A stretch of DNA of 64,000 nucleotides. Origin: Scleroderma bovista (Eukaryota; Basidiomycota; Agaricomycetes; Boletales; Sclerodermataceae). The notes beneath the pieces were generated by a model. The model saw only the letters and a program-made list of their open reading frames with translations. It was not told where the DNA came from and searched no databases. Numbering within the stretch: the first letter of the stretch is position 1; the number at the start of each line of letters is the position of its first letter. The DNA lies in assembly GCA_037178675.1 (NCBI GenBank), contig JAYMGJ010000478.1, positions 1-64,000 of the forward strand, read 5' to 3'. Of this stretch, positions 33,101 to 41,517 are shown piece after piece. The position numbers and the translations under genes are program-made.

Positions 33101-36100
33101 AATTGGGTTGACAGTGGGATCGTGCTGCACATATTCAGACAATGCACGCACGGTTCCAGGTGAGTCAAATTCATATATTCGTGACAAAGCATCAGGTAAT
33201 AAATTGTCAGTACCTGGAATGTGTCGAATCTCGAAGTCAAATTCAGAGAGTTTTTCAAGCCATCGTGCTTGTCGTCCAGACAAGGACTTCTGGGTAAGTA
33301 AGTACTTTAGGCTTTCATGATCTGTTACCCAAATAAAATGTACACCCTGTAGGATGTCACAATGCCTAAGCATCGTTTCAACGCCAGCAAGTAATTCTTG
33401 TTCATGAACTGGGTAATTTCGTTGTGTTGAAGAAAGTTTCGCAGAATAAAATGCAGCTATTTTGGCACCCTTCCAGTCGGGGCCTTGAGCTATTACACCA
33501 CCGACGCCATTTATACAGGCGTCGGTCATCATCCAAATGGGATCGTGATTGGGATTATAGTCCAGTGGTACTCGCGAGTGCGGCGCACATGCCGCAACAT
33601 ATTGCTTGATTGTAGCAAAGGCACGCTGCTCGGTAAAGTCCCATTTAAAGGGTCTTGTCTCCGCACAAGCTTCAGACAAAATTCCTAAAGGAATACGAAT
33701 TTTATAAATGTCGTCTGCAAGGTACCCAACTGTACCAATAAATCCACGACATAAAGTACGGTTTGTCGGAGGTTTCCAGTGTAAAATACGGTCCACTTTT
33801 TCAGGATCCATCTGGATTCCTTTATTACTTACAATTCGTCCCAGGATTTTTAGCTTTTCGCACAGAAACTTTATCTTTTTCTCACTCAGATAAAATTGGT
33901 GCTTTCGTAGGATAGAAAGTATGATACCCACGTGTTTTATATGGTCCTCCAATGTATCAGAGTAAATAATAATATCATCCAGATATACATCGAGAAAGAC
34001 ACCAATATATTCACCAAAGATGTGATTCATCACTGCCTGATAAGTAGCAGGTGCATTACAGTCACCTTGTTGTATTACCTCGCTTACCATATTTCCGTCT
34101 GGAGTAGTTACTGCCGTTCGTGGCACATGTTCCGGAACTATTCGGATCTGTTCATAGGCATCTTGCCCATCAATAATTGATCTGTAAGGCCTTTTAGCTA
34201 CTCTTCGTAGAATTCCCTCAATGTCAGGCATTGGGGAAGATAATTTCTTAGTGTTTTGATTTCGTTCTCGCAAATCAACTACTACTCGAAGGCGAGTTGG
34301 ACTTCCGACTTTTGGAATTAATAACATAGGACATGTATTTCTTGCGGTAGTCATTTTCCATCGTCCCGAGCGTAGATATACATTTTTCTTCTCAATCCAC
34401 GCTGGTCTCAATGCCTCAGGGCATCGAGAAGGACGCCAAGTATAAACTTTATTTTCATCCACTAAAGGAATAGTATGATTGATCTCACGCAGTGGTGGCA
34501 ATTTTGTTGCCCCTGCTGGAGTACATAATGGTTTAGCCATTTTTAGTAAGTATTCTCGAGCCTTATCAATTTGTTCACTATAAATCTCAGTTGCTCGAGA
34601 TTCCAAAGTAGATACCTGAGTTCCTTCAATAGGTAGAGGATCTATACTTCCTAATACTACTCGAGGAGAGTTAAAACCAATCATAATTTTGTGCTGGAAC
34701 AAAAAGGGAGTTCCTAGGATCAAATCATAGTGTTGTAAATTAATTACATCAAAGTACCGTTTGTAATCAGTGCCTTGATATTGAATCTGAGCATTCACGC
34801 CATAGTTTACCTTTGATCGTGAACCCTGTACCGCTAACTGAATTGTTAGGGGTTTCTTAAGTTGCTTCTTTGGGACTTTTAGCTGTTCTGCTAAATTTAA
34901 AGACATAAAGTCTGCGAGTGAACCAGTATCAATCAAAGCTCGGGCTGGTTGCCCCTCAATATGTACTACAACAATAATAGGCTTAGGGATTAATCGAGTG
35001 AAATCCTTAGTAATCGCCGCATTTCGTTGTAATGCTGAAATATGATGCTTCGGGGGAACTACACGAGGGATCTCGATTCCAAATACTTCAATTTCTTGTG
35101 GTCCCATGACCATACTTTGTACAGAACAAGATCGAGAAGGTTGATTATTACATGTATCAGTTGGGTAAGGTGACCCAACTCTTGGTTGTCTCGTGACAGT
35201 ACTAATCTGTCCATTATTGGAATTATTGTCATCATCGCTATCATCGTCTCGGAACTTTCTTTGTTTGAATTCCGGAACCATCTCAACAAAAATTTGCTTT
35301 AATTGTTGAGCATACCATTGCACAATATTAAAGTTTGGAGTTGTTACCCTGGATACAGGTAAGTGAACTTGTATTCCCATTTCATGGTCAGTTATTTCAT
35401 AGGTACTTTCATTGATTCGATGACATTCAAATCGGTGAGTTTCTCCACTAAAACTCGGACCATAATGATCCCATTCTAAGCAGGAAACAATCCGATCTTC
35501 GATCGGAGTCCCCATTGGAGGAGCCCGAACAGTTCGGATTCGCTCTTGGCGGGAAATCCATCCGCCATGTTCACGATTTAATATCAGACCTCGACAGACC
35601 CAATACCAGCTGTCAAGCCGAAGATTCGGATCCATTAAGGTACATGTGTCAATTAAAATTATTCCATCACTGTCATGCCAGTGATGTTCACTATCGTAGA
35701 TTGCATGTCGTCCTCCGATTGCTGGATACACTAAGAATCGGTCGTGACTAGGTCGAATAGGACGAAATGGATTATCTCCTGGATACATTGCCCCTTCAGT
35801 AAGTCTTTGTGCCGCACGCTCACTCAAAGGGTCACCAATCTCCCGCGGATTTGGTGTGTAGTCAGTACCAGATAATTCTTGAACTGACTCATCAGTAGGG
35901 TTCATCATACTTAATTCAATTCCATCTGTTCGACGGGAGTTCTCCGACATTTCACGCAGGGATTCTACATTTCCAAAATCAATATCAACACTTTGGTTTG
36001 TCACCTTTGAATTTGAAGCTTCGTTATTTGCTTCAGGGCAATTTCGAGTAAAGTGACCTTGCTTATGACAATGGAAGCACAAACCCTCTGCCCGATGTCG

Positions 36101-38113
36101 TTCACGCTCCTCACGACTCATCTTGGGTCGTCGGGATTCAGTCCCCTTTGCAAATTTCTTATATCCAGGTCGCGAGAAATTGATCGTTTGTTGAGGTTTG
36201 TTCTCAGAATTCTTCGTTTCCAAGGTTTCTGAGTCTGGGTAGAGGGTAAAGTTTCTCTTTCCCTCTTTATACCGTCGATTCTTATTCTTTCGTTTCTTAT
36301 AGTTCATAGCAGATTCTGTGCGACGAGATTTCCGTCGTAAGTTACTAGGCCCAACATCATTCATGACTGACTGTGAGATCTCGATAATTTCAGCTGCAGA
36401 CACGACTTCTTTCAGTCTTGACACTTCAGGATTAAGTTTTTCCAACCACAAGTCTTGTTGGATCGTCTTTCGAAGACCAAACCAAAATTTGTTAACCTTG
36501 GTACGTTCTTCTGTTTCTCCAATCGTATTCCAGAGCTCATTCAAGTCATACAGAAAGTCTCGGACACCTCGATCATTCTGGTAACATTTCAAAAGCTTTC
36601 GTCGCTGTTTTGTGCGGAAATCAATAGGAAAACAGTAATTAAACAGCTCTTTGAAGAACTTCGGGAGACGCCACTGGTAAGGGTCTCCAGCAACTTCACG
36701 CGTATAAAACTCATGTGCTCGTCCTGTCAAGTAATGGGACAAAATAAACACACGCTTCTTCGCGGGAACGCAACCATCACGAACGTACACAGTCCCTTCC
36801 GTGATGAACCTGTGGAATTTCTGCGGGTCCACCACACCATCATATTCGGTAGGTGGAATCGGTTTTAAGGTCATTTTCTTTTGATGTTTCTTCTTGGACT
36901 TTCGTTTAGTCCGATCTTTCTTACGAGAAGATTTTGCGCCCTTTCCAGAGTGCTTTCGACTCCTTCGTTTACAAGAAGAACTCAAAGTACTCGAAGATGA
37001 AGTGGATGACTCATCCGAGTCTGTTGACGAAGAATCACTTGAAGAATCAGTCACTGTCGATCCATTGGAAGTCTCTGTTTCATCAGACGACTCATATCCA
37101 TCTGAATCCGAACATTCAAGTTGTTTATCACCTTCGGAGGAGTCGTTACCCCCATCATTGGTAAGTTCATTTCCTCCTTTCAAACGGTTCAAAGCTAATC
37201 CAATATAACTATTTGGTTCTACTTGCTCGATTGGACGCATCGCCCGACCGCTATCATTTTCGCGATTCAAATCAGTCAAATTCAAAATTCTATCGGAATG
37301 TTCGTGCTTTACAGCCGAATGTCTTTTCTTTCGATTCGAATGCCTTTTCTTATTCTTCTTTTGCGCAGATTTGTACGAGTCAAACAAGACCCGCTGCGAA
37401 TCTGGATCCATTTCTTCACGAGTTAACCTTACATTTCCCCAATTCTTTGGGTCAGGCCCCTTGCCTTTCGATGTACTAGCCTTGAGAGGCATATTATTGT
37501 TCGTCTTGGTACCAAATTTTTCATTCACATCAGTTCGCGCTGCAGGCGTTTTATTCTTTCGGTCGCGACGGCTTTTCTTCCGTTTTACAGTGATCCAAGT
37601 ACCACTGTCATTATCACTAGCACTAGTCATGTTTTCTGTAGCACAATATATATTGTATCTGTTGGCATCTGCCGGACGTCCTTCTCCACTCGCGCACATG
37701 TCCAACGAGTGAGTCTGCAAGTCCTTTTCACAGGTACTCGCGTTAACCTCAGGCGTTTTCGCCAAGGCCTCCGCTGGCTTAGCAGCCTCAGCGGGATTCT
37801 CCGACGGACAGCCGCCGGGGCACCGCCCAGTAGGCGGGGAAGATACGCGACTCACCTGCCCACTAACTACCTCACTATAGAGGAGCTTTTCGGCCCTTGA
37901 CGACACCGAGGCACTGCTTTTCAGAGCTTCAGGCGTCGGCGACGTCAGTAGTGACGTCGTCCTGGACTTCTCAGTCACTGGGGTCACTGGGGGAGTAGTC
38001 GCTCGCACACCATTGGTCGTGCGACGAAGGTTATAACGAGATTGAGTCATTCTGAACGGCGAAAGGAAGAACTTACTCGAGTTGGTCGACAGTTGATCAG
38101 GCTGCAACGCCAC
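30173..38113 (-). CDS. Gag-Pol polyprotein, chromovirus, 2646 aa
   Basis: A single uninterrupted frame. In order: Ser-rich N-terminus; Gag (LTGRAHEFYTREVAGD, QNDRGVRDFLYDLNELWN); zinc knuckle CFHCHKQGHFTRNC; protease with ALIDTGSLADFM; reverse transcriptase with YLDDIIIYS; RNase H with MMTDACINGVGGVIAQG; integrase with H2C2 zinc finger (HSMLAHLGAYKT ... CASCKTC) and core motifs GIDFVGPLP, ISDRD and HPETDGSTERANRT; then a chromodomain-like segment (EWMINRILTHRG ... DQTWVPHLDL). After it comes about 380 more residues of no known family, with CPCPSC, then a Pro/Ser-rich stretch and a Glu/Lys-rich end. That tail is open in frame with Pol. No stop or frameshift anywhere, so the element could be autonomous. 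Gag and Pol are in the same frame, so no frameshift signal is needed. Confidence 0.95.
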   Translation of the reverse strand: MALQPDQLSTNSSKFFLSPFRMTQSRYNLRRTTNGVRATTPPVTPVTEKSRTTSLLTSPTPEALKSSASVSSRAEKLLYSEVVSGQVSRVSSPPTGRCPGGCPSENPAEAAKPAEALAKTPEVNASTCEKDLQTHSLDMCASGEGRPADANRYNIYCATENMTSASDNDSGTWITVKRKKSRRDRKNKTPAARTDVNEKFGTKTNNNMPLKASTSKGKGPDPKNWGNVRLTREEMDPDSQRVLFDSYKSAQKKNKKRHSNRKKRHSAVKHEHSDRILNLTDLNRENDSGRAMRPIEQVEPNSYIGLALNRLKGGNELTNDGGNDSSEGDKQLECSDSDGYESSDETETSNGSTVTDSSSDSSSTDSDESSTSSSSTLSSSCKRRSRKHSGKGAKSSRKKDRTKRKSKKKHQKKMTLKPIPPTEYDGVVDPQKFHRFITEGTVYVRDGCVPAKKRVFILSHYLTGRAHEFYTREVAGDPYQWRLPKFFKELFNYCFPIDFRTKQRRKLLKCYQNDRGVRDFLYDLNELWNTIGETEERTKVNKFWFGLRKTIQQDLWLEKLNPEVSRLKEVVSAAEIIEISQSVMNDVGPSNLRRKSRRTESAMNYKKRKNKNRRYKEGKRNFTLYPDSETLETKNSENKPQQTINFSRPGYKKFAKGTESRRPKMSREERERHRAEGLCFHCHKQGHFTRNCPEANNEASNSKVTNQSVDIDFGNVESLREMSENSRRTDGIELSMMNPTDESVQELSGTDYTPNPREIGDPLSERAAQRLTEGAMYPGDNPFRPIRPSHDRFLVYPAIGGRHAIYDSEHHWHDSDGIILIDTCTLMDPNLRLDSWYWVCRGLILNREHGGWISRQERIRTVRAPPMGTPIEDRIVSCLEWDHYGPSFSGETHRFECHRINESTYEITDHEMGIQVHLPVSRVTTPNFNIVQWYAQQLKQIFVEMVPEFKQRKFRDDDSDDDNNSNNGQISTVTRQPRVGSPYPTDTCNNQPSRSCSVQSMVMGPQEIEVFGIEIPRVVPPKHHISALQRNAAITKDFTRLIPKPIIVVVHIEGQPARALIDTGSLADFMSLNLAEQLKVPKKQLKKPLTIQLAVQGSRSKVNYGVNAQIQYQGTDYKRYFDVINLQHYDLILGTPFLFQHKIMIGFNSPRVVLGSIDPLPIEGTQVSTLESRATEIYSEQIDKAREYLLKMAKPLCTPAGATKLPPLREINHTIPLVDENKVYTWRPSRCPEALRPAWIEKKNVYLRSGRWKMTTARNTCPMLLIPKVGSPTRLRVVVDLRERNQNTKKLSSPMPDIEGILRRVAKRPYRSIIDGQDAYEQIRIVPEHVPRTAVTTPDGNMVSEVIQQGDCNAPATYQAVMNHIFGEYIGVFLDVYLDDIIIYSDTLEDHIKHVGIILSILRKHQFYLSEKKIKFLCEKLKILGRIVSNKGIQMDPEKVDRILHWKPPTNRTLCRGFIGTVGYLADDIYKIRIPLGILSEACAETRPFKWDFTEQRAFATIKQYVAACAPHSRVPLDYNPNHDPIWMMTDACINGVGGVIAQGPDWKGAKIAAFYSAKLSSTQRNYPVHEQELLAGVETMLRHCDILQGVHFIWVTDHESLKYLLTQKSLSGRQARWLEKLSEFDFEIRHIPGTDNLLPDALSRIYEFDSPGTVRALSEYVQHDPTVNPIGTSLCELLTAPLLVGPEALACTPDIPYPTMEDDWELIQHEEILPPPKTRSKRPPPPPAETGRPETGSEFARRMRDHFVLLGPGQRKKGGKGAPKPETLETVCESVKESTCQTNKDKPLPSLPEDVVRTIPVTYPHDEGLLFESKGRYIEDPMFQRILDSPRAYKNFIVSEDGMIRLRLYNRIVICVPNIKVGNRRLQEMIVDQAHSMLAHLGAYKTLSYLREFVWWRFMAKDVEAFCASCKTCQQSKPSTQKPYGLLNPLSIPANPWEAVGIDFVGPLPSTKDRNSEYDSITVIIDLLTAMVHLVPSRDDYTAKDVAELMFVEVYRHHGLPRAIISDRDVLFTSTFWTHLNQLIGVKMKMSSAYHPETDGSTERANRTVGQMLRSCIGPTQHDWVLKLPAIEFAINSAHSESTGYAPFFLNTGRMPRSMIWNAPEGNEYPSVRVYAQKMKNALMAAHDALLTARVKQTEQANKKRRMCPFVKGDLVYVSTKNVRLERGTSRKLFPKFIGPYLITEDFGNSSYRVNLPDSLKQRGVHNVFHASLLRIHIPNDDRLFPGRRNEQIPELGGSNGEWMINRILTHRGSNTDLEFKVEWSSGDQTWVPHLDLEGSTALGEYLKFLGVKDVSDLQAPREDLQNRQSGKETMERPGVPVASANTFIQCPCPSCHFLSSLNPSTRRKSNCRTRPSSPINLSSSNISLFTMNPLPDPCIRPSGPLWFIVHVSRLNGVEIYGMHWEQVRSFFEYDDSLRRHLHTLMPHGYLEFRRAYELDHPNSTARFADPGVPALNEITTPPDAREYLGTRRPVSEEQPTGFGGPGEGRLTENQQAILTGLLWESGARVTRQHASMTRGFETRRAKRAARNLARGPVTDRTHRLPTLFETQTPARGTLTGPSQSSSTPTPVVGPSRAPFLSALPPMIPQSSVLDQPILTDEDLEMLNEPMSASAEEDAEGEVDTETEPSVEADKGKDTEKEPKK

Positions 38114-38195
38114 GAGAAGTTATGAGAAGAGAGATGAGAGGATGAGCTGAGTCGGCAAGATAAGAGAGTAGAGTTGTAGATCTGTCAAAAAAATA

Positions 38196-38501
38196 TGAAA
38201 CGGCGAGTCAAAGATGGCCAATCTAGAGACGCCGTTACACGAGAGATGAGGGAACTTCGATTCGAGCCAAATGTGACAGAGCACAACAGTGGGATTCAAA
38301 AAGAAGCACGAGGAAAACTACTGTACACAGAGACGAGATATAAGTACAAATCAAACTGATTACTTGTTGGCTTGATCGCGGGGCGACGCGTAAGCCATTA
38401 ACAATCCAGGAAGGGTGCACGAGCCAGTGGGTCAACAGAGATCATCGGAAAGACGCAGATCAAAACGCGAGACAACAGACGACGCTCACAATACTCTTAC
38501 A
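38196..38501 (-). repeat. 5' LTR of the gypsy element
   Basis: 306 bp, matching the 3' LTR except for one base. Just inside it (leader side, 38172-38193) the sense strand reads a run of seven T then GACAGATCTACAAC. Its complement resembles GTTGTGCTCTGTCA within the LTR itself, a possible self-priming arrangement. Confidence 0.93.
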
Positions 38502-38515
38502 TTCCCCCCTTTTTT

Positions 38516-38743
38516 TGACAGAGCACAACAGTGGGATTCAAAAAGAAGCACGAGGAAAACTACTGTACACAGAGACGAGATATAAGTACAAATCAAACTG
38601 ATTACTTGTTGGCTTGATCGCGGGGCGACGCGTAAGCCATTAACAATCCAGGAAGGGTGCACGAGCCAGTGGGTCAACAGAGATCATCGGAAAGACGCAG
38701 ATCAAAACGCGAGACAACAGACGACGCTCACAATACTCTTACA
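38516..38743 (-). repeat. Truncated extra gypsy LTR joined to a copy of the polypurine tract
   Basis: In element orientation this has the first 228 bp of the LTR, ending at CTCTGTCA. It is followed by seven A, then GGGGGGAA, then the full 5' LTR. It carries the same G variant as the 5' LTR. The T7 run abuts the polypurine-tract copy at 38502-38516 on the plus strand. Confidence 0.9.
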
Positions 38744-40000
38744 CCTCGCTGATAGCCCAAGCGACTTTCGGAACTGTGCTAACGTAATTGAATCGGTTCC
38801 TCCCTCTTGGGCTCAGTCTGGCTGGCCACAATTTCACTTTCGCCAGGGGTCTGTCAGGACCCGACTGCCACTTACTCGTTGCCGTGGATCCTTGTATATT
38901 TTCCAAGTCGAGTTGGCGTGTTGCCACAAGGGAGATCGGAGGCGCATCACTATAAACCTTGCGGAGTTGAACGACGTTTATTATAGGATATTCGGGGACT
39001 TCCGCCCTTCAGACGAAACTGAAGAACGGGAAATTCCCCTCTGGTGCCGCCCAGTCTACTCCTCCTTTATATTTGACATTCGCAGTTCCCAAGGGAGCGA
39101 TCACCCTGGGGGGCCATCGCCGGGAACGCGACCTCAGAGACCAAGCCCTGTACCTGACAAGCACCCAGCACACCCAACACAAAATTATACACTATAGTCA
39201 TGCGGCTAGTAGCGTTAGTCATCCCGGCCATAACAAAACATTTGCAATTATTCTCGGCTTCTTCGTCGGTCGTGGTTCAGTGCATGTGCAGCATGACGGG
39301 CCTTCTGGAAAAGTCACGTATGATGTACTGCACCATGCCAATTGCATTGACCGTTCACGGAGGGAAATTGCCAGGGACACCGCGTCGGAGGAATGTGAGG
39401 TTGAACTGGTTATGCATTCCCATATTCCTCGCACTATCCAAGCAGTGGAAGTGATTTACAAGAGGGAAGGTCAGTATGGCTGTTCTGTCATACTGAATGT
39501 TGTTAGGTGTGTTGGTTGTTGCATGCCTGGCCGGGTATCTGTGGATAGGGATCCACTACACAACAGGAAAATAGCAGAATGCTTCAGGAGTATAAGGCAA
39601 TCATATCTTAGTTTTGTATGTTACTTGAAGTCTTGCAAGTTGTCCATGCCTCACTGTTTCCTTTCAGTCGCCTACAACTGGCACCCCATTATCTGAAGTA
39701 GACATTATTAAATCATTTGTAGTGATGTTATCCAAGAAGCCACCTGGTTCTGGCCTTGACTCCGAATTTCCACGCATGTCATTGTCAGAGAGGAACGAAA
39801 ATCTTTTTGAAGCTGAGAAACAGGAGGTTACTCGCTTCTTCGCACAGATCAAGACAGATCGAAAGTACGAGCCGGATATATTGGCATATGAATTGTTGAA
39901 TGTTTCGGTAGGTTTCATTCGCTGTTTCACACAGAAATTGAACGACTATTGTTCCCCGCGTCTCATAGCTCATCTCGGTGATTTCGGAGGTTGGAAATAA
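38744..40000 (+). pseudogene. HET-gene duplicate, 5'-truncated and frameshifted
   Basis: Homologous to residues from about 285 to the end of the HET gene at 17192-19237 (SDFRNCA, CRGSLYIFQVELACC, VLHHANCIDRS, SHIPRTIQAVEVIYK, CVGCC, SEAEKQ-like EAEKQEV). The HET domain itself is absent; the copy begins abruptly at the gypsy LTR border. One extra G in the run near 39106-39111 shifts the frame relative to copy 1. A 52-nt intron at 39616-39667 must be spliced to keep frame further on. The end (HLGDFGGWK, stop at 39998-40000) extends beyond the stop of copy 1. It cannot encode a HET protein. Confidence 0.85.
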
Positions 40001-41240
40001 GCTGATATTGGAGCACTCCATCGAAGTGTGAGTGGGTTTTCGCTTTTTTTTCCTGCTCCCTTCCTAAATGATCTTACCTCAGAGCTGATTCGCGTTTGGA
40101 AAGCATTCGTGAAAACATCTGCGCACTGCAGGAAGAGATTGACTTCTTAAACACGCTGCCTCCAGACACAAACGCTGGACTGGAACAAGCACTGGAAGAA
40201 GACATTGTTGGCAGGGTATGAGTTGCAGCTAACGTAGCATTTACTACGCTGACGACTGATATCCGCAAGATCTTGCTTTTGTTTTGGAACGGAATTAGTG
40301 ATGGAACTGTGCGAGTGCACTGTTGTTGGTCCACCTTTTGTCAACTCACACAAGTTAGTCTCGCCGTCCGGAACTAAACCACGACAATGGATCTGACCAA
40401 GACTCTGTCAGTCGACATAGCGTAAGAAAGATCATGTTGAGGCATTCAAATAACCTCAGATGATCATTACTAGGTGTCATATATCTTCAGAAAGGCCTTC
40501 ATGGAGACGAGTGCTGATGGCAGGGTATCATACATTGGACCATGCCCACTAAAGCGGTGGGTGTCCGTGGTTCTTGCTGATGCGGTCAAACACTCAATCT
40601 AGACATTACTTACGGTTAGGATAATGGAGGATGCGAGGCATAGGACATTCAAGTACAAGTTAGTTATGGAACAAGCAGACTGATAGTGCCCAACTATGTT
40701 CAACAAATTGATAGGGTACAATGGGCTAGTAAGTAGGAGATTTCCATTCTACCACTCTAATTGATTTCGCGAACAATATTTTCAGGCTCACTCAGAAAAC
40801 GGTTTTCAAAGGTTGGTACGTTACGTAGGAAAGATGAAACAAAGTTGGATGTCCGTTCCACTTCCCGCATGAGCCATTACCCAGTGCAATGTACACACTC
40901 CGAGTGTATTCTGGAGTCGGGCATGTTTCCCACAAAGACCAGTGCAAGAGTGGCCATGCTTCATCAGTGCGAACGCGCACACCAAAAAAAATTCATTTAA
41001 ATACGCCAAAAATCACTAGGCCACTTCATGGCTAATGTTATCAGACAGTGACTCGGCTAGTAGAGTGGTTTTGGCGCGCGGAGGTATTTCACATCGAAGT
41101 ACGGAGCATTAGAAACAATACAGCCTGCCAAAGCAACATTCCCAACATGCGAAACAGTGGTTTGAAGTGCATCTCCTCATTACTTCGATGCAACAACTTC
41201 TCTTTCCTATTGCATTGCCGGAGACCCCTCAATGAGTATC
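38744..41240. repeat. Segmental duplication, copy 2
   Basis: Diverged repeat of 18038-20880: the HET 3' half, its 3' region and, at about 41100-41240 on the minus strand, a decayed trace of the end of pseudokinase C. Its left limit coincides with the gypsy LTR border. Right of it unique sequence leads into the 3' end of the helicase gene. Confidence 0.75.
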
Positions 41241-41517
41241 ATTCCTCCTCCAAGGGTGCAACTTGGATAGTAGCTGAGAACAACTTGCAGATTGGAAGCT
41301 CTGAATGTCAAAACATTGAAAGGTTGGAAGGATGCAGGACAAGACAGCAGAGATGGAGACAGTAGGATACATTGACAGGGAATATAGCATTACTACTACT
41401 CAATTTGTGTGTAACTTAACCACTTAACAAGGGTACAGGCATTTCATCCTTTCCCAAGCAATTGGCATATAAAGACCCAACAAGGATAGTTACCAATGCA
41501 TTGTACAAATACAGAGC
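41241..41517. other. Intergenic 3' flank of the helicase gene
   Basis: No coding frame or repeat recognised between the duplication and the helicase stop. Confidence 0.5.

Larger units (their letters stand above)
29836..38743 (-). mobile_element. Chromodomain Ty3/gypsy retrotransposon with an extra partial LTR
   Basis: In element orientation (leftward) the order is: partial LTR (38743-38516), T/C tract, full 5' LTR (38501-38196), leader, one large gag-pol frame (38113-30173), polypurine tract, 3' LTR (30141-29836). The full LTRs differ at one base in 306, so insertion is recent. Flanking 5-mers (ACCCA left, CCTCG right) do not match. The right flank is inside a HET gene and the left flank is unrelated, so the ends were probably recombined after or during insertion. 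Confidence 0.93.

Noticed and set aside
36894..37208. Plus-strand acidic frame inside the gypsy element
   Set aside because: It is the complement of the Ser/Lys-rich Gag N-terminus and has no independent support.
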